A stretch of 64,000 bases of DNA from Sphagnum compactum (lineage: Eukaryota; Bryophyta; Sphagnopsida; Sphagnales), in NCBI GenBank assembly GCA_965153455.1, contig OZ234494.1, positions 10,292,001 to 10,356,000 of the forward strand, read 5' to 3'. Positions within the stretch are counted from its first letter, which is position 1. The number at the start of each line of letters is the position of its first letter. The position numbers and the translations under genes are program-made. Of the stretch, positions 58,416 through 64,000 are shown in pieces. The notes below the pieces were generated by a model. It saw only the letters and a program-made list of their open reading frames with translations, had not been told where the DNA came from and did no database searches.

Positions 58416-61185
58416 TCAATGGTGGTAAATTGGAGGAAGATGGAGGAGAGGATCAACTGTTTTACCTTCCTTGTGAATTTCAAAGTGAAGGTGGGGGCCA
58501 GAGGAATGCCCAGTGTTACCAGAGAGTGCGATGACTTGAGATTTTCGTACAAATTGGCTGGGTTGAACAAGCAGGTCATCACAGTGTGCATAAAGTGTAA
58601 CAAAGCCATTGCCATGATCCAGGCATACAGTCTTTCCATATCCACCTTTCCATCCTGACCATGTTACCTGTGCATCATGCAACATGACAATGTCACTATC
58701 AAGGGAAGAAGTCAAATGCAGGAGAAACAACCAATGTCTCACCACAGGCTGCTGATGTGAGGGCAACATTTTCTACATTCTAGAAACAAGGAGAGGCATG
58801 TACCATGTTCAAATGAAAAGAAAATTGAATATATGACCGAAGAAAACAACAACATGTGTACTGCTTGTGAAAAGGTCAAATTCAGAGGAAAACACTGCAA
58901 AGCAGAAACTCAAGAGTGCTTGACTTACTCTGCCACTGGTTGAAGCAATCACCTCTGTGCCTCGCTCAAGGGCTATATCAATACCATTATGAAAGTACCA
59001 ACGCCCATCTACAGTTAAACATCATATGTCAGCTACAAATAAACAGCTGCCTGGCTCAGGAAGAAAGAAGGAAGATGGACAAGGGAAAAAACGGAAGTAA
59101 GACAACATAGACTCACATGACTCTGAGAAATAATTAGCTACTTTTTTATTGGTATTTGACAGTTCATTATATCTGCCTTTACATTTAGAAAGCAAGCCAA
59201 GATGTATCCAGACTTCAAAATTGGTGAAGCTGAACTCACCTTTCCAACCATAGAAGGAGCTGAGCCAGCCACCTTGGCATGGCACACCAAATGGCTCTGG
59301 TTGCCATTTTGGCAGAAGTGCTTGGACTATTTTGTTGTGAACCAAGGGTCTTAATGCTGGGATGCTTGCAACATTTTCTGGTCGTAGTAAATACCTCAAG
59401 GGGGGTCCTCTGGACACTGATATACAATTTGTTTGTTGCGGGGTTGGAATAATGAGCTCTTGTCCCAAGTAAAGATGGTTCAAATCCTGCAAGAGTTACA
59501 GAGTGTCCAGTTAGTGTGTTTGTTTACTATTACTACATTCAGACCCATAAAATAACCAAAATTTCTTTGATACTGAGCCTCATTGGTGAATGGGTCTATC
59601 CACTAGCTCTGTACCCTCAAGGTATCCACTGATTGTGGCTCACTGACCTAGCTCAGGTCTCTATCAGAGATCATAATTTAGCACATAGAAGGGGGATCCA
59701 GAAACAAAGGGTATGTTGAAAACCTGAGGCAAATTGTTGGCCCTGCGGATTTCATCAGCACTCACATTGTAGTCCTCAGCCAAGCTCCAGAGAGTATCAC
59801 CCCAATTGGCTATGACTCGCTTCTCCTCTTTGTTTTTGCTATCCCCTGCTTTCAAAAAAATTTAGGCAAGTCTCATTATGCACATGCTGTTCTGTTAAGA
59901 CTGAAAACTTTAACCTTGGCACCAGGTACTATTGTTATGACCAATTCCGGTGCCAAAGACTCTTAAGGATCATTTGCGATTCTGGCCTTTCAGAACTCCA
60001 ATACTCTTTGAGCTTTATAATTTGTAGGTGACAAACCAGATTCATTCTCCTATGAGTTCCATACCATTACACCCATCTCTATGTACCTTGCATGTTCTAG
60101 CGAATAATTGTAAAACCCCTCTTTTTGAGCCTCATAACTACATAGTAGTGAAGCTCTGAGGTTGGCATGTACAAGGCTGCATGTGAATTGAGTAACAACA
60201 ACCAGAACAACTCAGAAGTCACAACCAGTAAGCAAAGTACACCAGAGAGAGGAGGAACAGGATACTCACAGAATCGTTTGCGTTTGGTGTGATTGGCCAC
60301 ATTCCTTGGTATCAGCAAGGCTTGGCCAGGCTGCACATAAGCACAATACCCTTCCTTTCAGTCTTCTCCTTTCACATTCCTTTAGCTAAGAACTACAGCT
60401 GTAGATAGTGTGCTCTTTATCCTGTGTACTCTTTAAGCATGTCAGATGGAATCATCAAGCTTACCCTTTCTCCATTATGCACATGTTTCTTGTTGGGGAA
60501 AGACAAGTGCAAATGCATGTCAAGTTCTGCCACACGCATTGCTCTGTTCCAAATCCTAAACCCTAAACCCGGGCTTCATTCCAAGTCCATTGAATTACAT
60601 GAGAATCTACTGATTTTGACAAAGGCAAGCAGAGATGACACCATTTTCAGGTCATTTGAAAACCTTGCAAATGCAAATACACAAAAAGGAAGTTCAAAAC
60701 ATGAAACACAACATTACTGCATTTACCTTCAGCGATTCAATATTAGCAATGCTGTTCACACGCTGCAGAATATTGATGGGTACTCTCACTAATCTTGAGA
60801 TTTCTGACAAGCAGTCTCCCTCACGGGCCACGAGCGTTGAGAACTCAACTTCAGAATAATCCTGCTGCTGCTGCTTCTCTGCATGCTCCTCCTCAACTTC
60901 CTCTGGTAGATTTGCAACAGACGATAAGGAGCTTTGACTGCTACATGCCCAAGACTGTAACACTTGCACTAGCACACCAGGCTTGTTGTTATTTCCAGAC
61001 TCTGGAGATTGAGCCACCCTTGCATCTGCCCTAAGGGTATCACTGCTTATAAGCGACTCTTTCAGCTCCGAAATTGTCGATCTGTCAGCACAATCATCTT
61101 CTCGGAACAGAGATCTGAGATTCTTCCTCTTCAGTATTTTGTGTGGGCCTGGATCTGAGTCTTCTTCTTCCACCCATGCTGTCAT
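58416..61185 (-). CDS. Two LysM domains plus M23 metallopeptidase, 6 exons
   Basis: Exons are 61185-60727, 60330-60270, 59845-59724 (or from 59848), 59486-59240, 59008-58929 and 58667-58416, joining in phase to about 406 residues. Exon 1 encodes an acidic, low-complexity N-terminal part, then LysM 1 (LVAREGDCLSEISRLVRV), which is completed by exon 2 (PGQALLIPR). Exon 3 starts LysM 2 (IANWGDTLWSLAEDYNV) and exon 4 completes it (LYLGQELIIPTP). Exons 5 and 6 form the M23 domain with HNGID, LYAHCDD and GPHLHFEIH, so the zinc ligands and catalytic His are present. LysM binds GlcNAc polymers, and M23 cuts peptide cross-links of peptidoglycan. A plastid role is plausible, because several plant lineages keep peptidoglycan enzymes. 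No transit peptide is visible at this start, so an upstream exon may be missing from the model; an AG lies just before the chosen ATG. Confidence 0.9.
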
Positions 61186-61199
61186 CTCCAGGGACTGCA

Positions 61200-62000
61200 A
61201 GAACCAGAACTGCTGCCTCCAACCTTTGGTCCTCAGTCACTTCACAGTGGGATCAGGACTAGAGATTCTTTTGAAGAACCGTCTGATCAAGGCGTTCGCA
61301 GTTCTCGCAGGGGCGCCGCTTGTATGTTCGTCACCGTAATATACTTCTTGTAATGGAATTCTGGCAATTTGTGTCACCACTCTAACCTTGTAATGCGACG
61401 AAAATTCTCCGTTCAAGACCTATCTGCAGTTCCGGGGAAGAGTATCAGGAGGTACAGAAAGCGTCACAGCCAACTAAGAAGAAGAACCTCAAATCAAACC
61501 GAAGACAATACTACAAAGTGGCGCAATCCTTTTCGACCTCATACAGTTTTTGGACGGAACGTTCCTCCTTTCCCTGGCGGACATTCTCCACATCGACCAG
61601 CCGCGGACGAGATTCTTTTAAGAGATCGAGACATGATCATGACAGCAGCTTCTGAGAAAATAGTTTCCGACCAAGACGGCAAAGCTTACCTCGGAAGAGA
61701 GAGACAAATTGGTGCGGAGGGACTTAGAGAAGTGCTAACAAGGAGTACAGCACATGAGGATAGCGAAACAAAGGACACAATCCTTGCTATAAGACTCAGA
61801 TAGAAACTGTCGATTGTAAGCTTTCAAGCAGAACAGAAATTGGAGGAAGATAGAACACAACTGCAAAGGATCGAGCGACGAGAAGAACATATGACTCTAT
61901 TCAATGTTCAAGAAATCCAAGATCAAAAGGTAATGAATACCTAATGAGCCGCAAGAATCGTAGACTCGGTCGCCGATGACAGCAGGAATAACAATCTACA
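61200..62000. other. 5' flank of the LysM-M23 gene
   Basis: GC content is higher than in the surroundings. The plus strand has an open frame of 144 codons (61369-61803) with a basic, low-complexity translation (RKFSVQDLSAVPGKSIRRYR) that matches nothing known to me. It overlaps the expected promoter and leader of the minus-strand gene and is more likely chance or leader sequence than a gene. Confidence 0.4.
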
Positions 62001-62069
62001 GCAGCAAACTAATGCGCAGAGCTAGTCGGACGCACAAAAAGTTCCTGTGAGCAACTCTTTCTCGGATCC

Positions 62070-62430
62070 GAAAACAGCAAAAGCGCAACGGACAGTAAAC
62101 ATACTAATGGCACCGCAAAACCTCTTCCGATGCACTCAAAAACTGAACTATTATTGCGAGAATTTGGCGAGATATACCGGGGACAAAGGAGATCGGGCAT
62201 CAATTCAATTCAGAGAAAACAGCAAAAGCGAAACGGACAGTAAACATACTAATAGCAATGCAAAACTCTACCGATGAACTCAAAAACTGAACTATTATTG
62301 CTAGAATTTGCTCCTCCAATTTAAGAAACCAAAATACGAAAAGCCAGTAAACACAATCGCGAGAGATAGCGAGGACAAAGGAGATCGAGGACAAAGGAGA
62401 TTGGGCATCAATTCAGAGAAAATTGATCAG
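62070..62430. repeat. Direct repeats of about 145 bp
   Basis: A block of about 95 bp beginning GAAAACAGCAAAAGCG recurs at 62070 and 62215. A second phrase, GACAAAGGAGATCG, occurs near 62.18, 62.38 and 62.39 kb with the same neighbours (GGGCATCAATTCA). This is a decayed tandem duplication upstream of the LysM-M23 gene. Confidence 0.82.
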
Positions 62431-62898
62431 AGTCAGACAAAAGAAACTCACTGGAATCTGGCGAGAAAAGAAACTGTTACTGAAGAAAGTGGCGTCGACT
62501 TGCTCCTCCCTCGTATCGCGGACTGTTTCCTACGAATCCGTGTCTGTTTTAGCAATGCAGCTATAAGCGGATACCGCAATAGCGCAAGTGTGATAGTCAA
62601 TACAGGCTGTCGTCGTCGTCTTCTATAGTTTTGCTAAACTCAGCAAAGTCATTAGATAATGAATCGAGACTCTTTCCAAGAGTTGCGTAACGCAATTCTC
62701 CTCCAGAATTTTTTCTAATGTACTCACGACACACTGCTGCTGCCCCTGCAAAATCCCCCAAAACAGGTGAATGCTGCCTGCCACCAGCTTACCTATTTGT
62801 GAGAGAATTGCACGTTCGCTACATGACCGTGCGATCAAAGTAATTTCGAAAGTGCGTAAAAACTGGAAACGATCACTTGCATATATAGAGATAGGTAC

Positions 62899-62899
<1 letters not shown>

Positions 62900-62943
<44 letters not shown>
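62900..62943. repeat. (CT)n microsatellite
   Basis: About 21 perfect CT units. Such tracts are common in plant leaders, but no transcript can be assigned here. Confidence 0.95.
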
Positions 62944-62945
<2 letters not shown>

Positions 62946-62999
62946 GTTTATTTATGTATTGGAAGGAAAAAAGGAATTCCACAATCAAGAGAAAAAAGT

Positions 63000-64000
63000 T
63001 TCTCTCAACAACCTTTCTCAACACAATCCATTACGCAAACACGGAAACAGAATGTCAACAAACAAGCCTATTATTAAGGTCCAAGAGTCCCTGCTGCACT
63101 GGAATGTGGACCAAAAAAGGAAAGCAATCTAGAAACAGAGACGAGAGTATCAATATGTATCGAACCCCGCAGAAAAAAAGCTTCCTGTACAGCTGAGTCC
63201 GTAATGAGTAGAAAAAATCCAACCAAACATAAATAAAAATGCTGAAGACAGAGAAACGAATGCGAGCAAGAGACTTTGGGGAGAATAAAATGCACGACGG
63301 CAAAGCGCGTACAGAAAAAACAAACGAAGCCAGGAGGAGAAGAAGCCGTAGAAGAGCGCAACGAAGGAAGAAGATCAAGGGGGGTTTTGGGTTTTTTTTT
63401 TTTTTCTTGGGGCAGCCGACAACGCGTCCCGTGTATCGTATCCCGATGTTGCGCCCTAATTTAATGCTCCGCAAACCCCCCACTACCCAACTACCCAACT
63501 ACCGGCTCTCAAAAACCCCCAATACTAACGGTTCCCAATTTCCAAAAGCTGGCACAAGAAATAATAAAAGGAGAATGACGTTGTTTTGGGGGGGGGGGTG
63601 TGTAGGCACCTAAATTGCTTTATGAGTTTTATACTAATTTATTAGCGTAGTGTTTTTTTTCACCCCCACGGCTCCACCCCCCGGCCCTCCCCCACGATTG
63701 GGCCATAAGATATATTCACCTATCTTCATTGCACGCCGACAATCTAGGCACTAATAACATTAGGAGTTTTTGGACGCCCACTTTCCTAGGTTTTTGCACT
63801 TTTTTGGGGAGGGTTAAATAAGTTTCTAATGGCCTTGGGGGGGGGGGGTTTTGGAAGCCCACTCTCCTAGGTGAAAACAAACCCTTTTTGGGCCTTTTAC
63901 AAGCCCCTAGGTTTTCACATGATTTGGGGGGGAGGGGGTTTCGAGTATAAACCCATGTTGGACCGTTGGAAGCCCAGCACCCTAGGTTCTCTCACTTTTT
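63000..64000. other. Right-end intergenic DNA with G homopolymers
   Basis: No gene recognised. G runs of about 10-12 bases occur near 63.59, 63.84 and 63.93 kb, and a T run at about 63.39 kb. The phrase AAGCCCACTCTCCTAGGT recurs in variants near 63.78, 63.86 and 63.97 kb, pointing to a short imperfect tandem repeat of about 90 bp that runs off the window end. Confidence 0.5.

Noticed and set aside
58394-58658. Open frames on both strands overlapping the last M23 exon
   Set aside because: Only the 58416-58667 minus frame carries the conserved M23 motifs.
60548-60570. Interstitial telomere (CCCTAAA repeats)
   Set aside because: Only two units occur, within intron 1 of the LysM-M23 gene; this is too short to be a telomeric tract.
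61369-61803. 144-aa plus-strand frame as a gene
   Set aside because: No domain, a basic low-complexity composition, and a position antisense to the 5' flank of the LysM-M23 gene.

Overview
This is a 64 kb piece of AT-rich nuclear DNA from a land plant. Three intron-containing housekeeping or metabolic genes, all on the minus strand, sit far apart in a sea of old repeats and retrotransposons. The wide spacing, the heavy transposon load, a chromovirus whose RT resembles fungal and vertebrate elements, and a LysM plus M23 peptidase gene suggest a non-flowering plant with a large genome (gymnosperm, fern or lycophyte). That assignment is inference, and no marker here settles it.

Layout. 1-2600: intergenic. 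2601-8745: a complete young chromovirus (element 1) with 304-bp LTRs, a 5-bp target duplication, and gag and pol broken only by point stop codons and one frame change. 8746-17341: intergenic DNA with a 13-bp-based minisatellite (11.3-12.6 kb), a tRNA-like motif, and a relative of the empty insertion site of element 1. 17342-18258: a three-exon gene for RNA polymerase I/III subunit RPAC2 whose first intron starts with AT instead of GT. 18.6-28.6 kb: intergenic DNA with tandem repeats. 28.66-29.55 kb: an hAT-like transposase relic. 30921-38032: an older Ty3/gypsy element (element 2) with a DDE integrase ending in a PHD finger and a rearranged terminal-repeat order. 42.57-44.06 kb: a badly decayed gypsy RT-RNase H-integrase relic. 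47842-49909: a three-exon BAHD acyltransferase gene with partial duplications at both ends. 51.9-55.0 kb: unrecognised coding debris. 58416-61185: a six-exon gene for a protein with two LysM domains and an M23 (LytM-type) metallopeptidase domain. 61.2-64 kb: 5' flank of that gene, repeats and homopolymers.

Most interesting. Both full-length retrotransposons lack a tRNA primer-binding site. In each, the sequence at the end of the 5' LTR is complementary to the predicted first bases of the element's own transcript (10 of 10, or 12 with a bulge, in element 1; 14 pairs plus one G-U in 16 in element 2). That is the self-priming arrangement known from Tf1 and sushi. Element 2 also has the order B-internal-A-B-A', bounded by TGTCATG and CATGACA. 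This looks like a two-LTR circle that opened at a palindrome inside its LTR, or a split-direct-repeat architecture attached to a DDE integrase rather than a tyrosine recombinase.

The three plant genes are not functionally linked to one another. The retroelement proteins would act together in cis: gag particle, protease, RT/RNase H and integrase, with a chromodomain in element 1 and a PHD finger in element 2 as likely chromatin-targeting modules.
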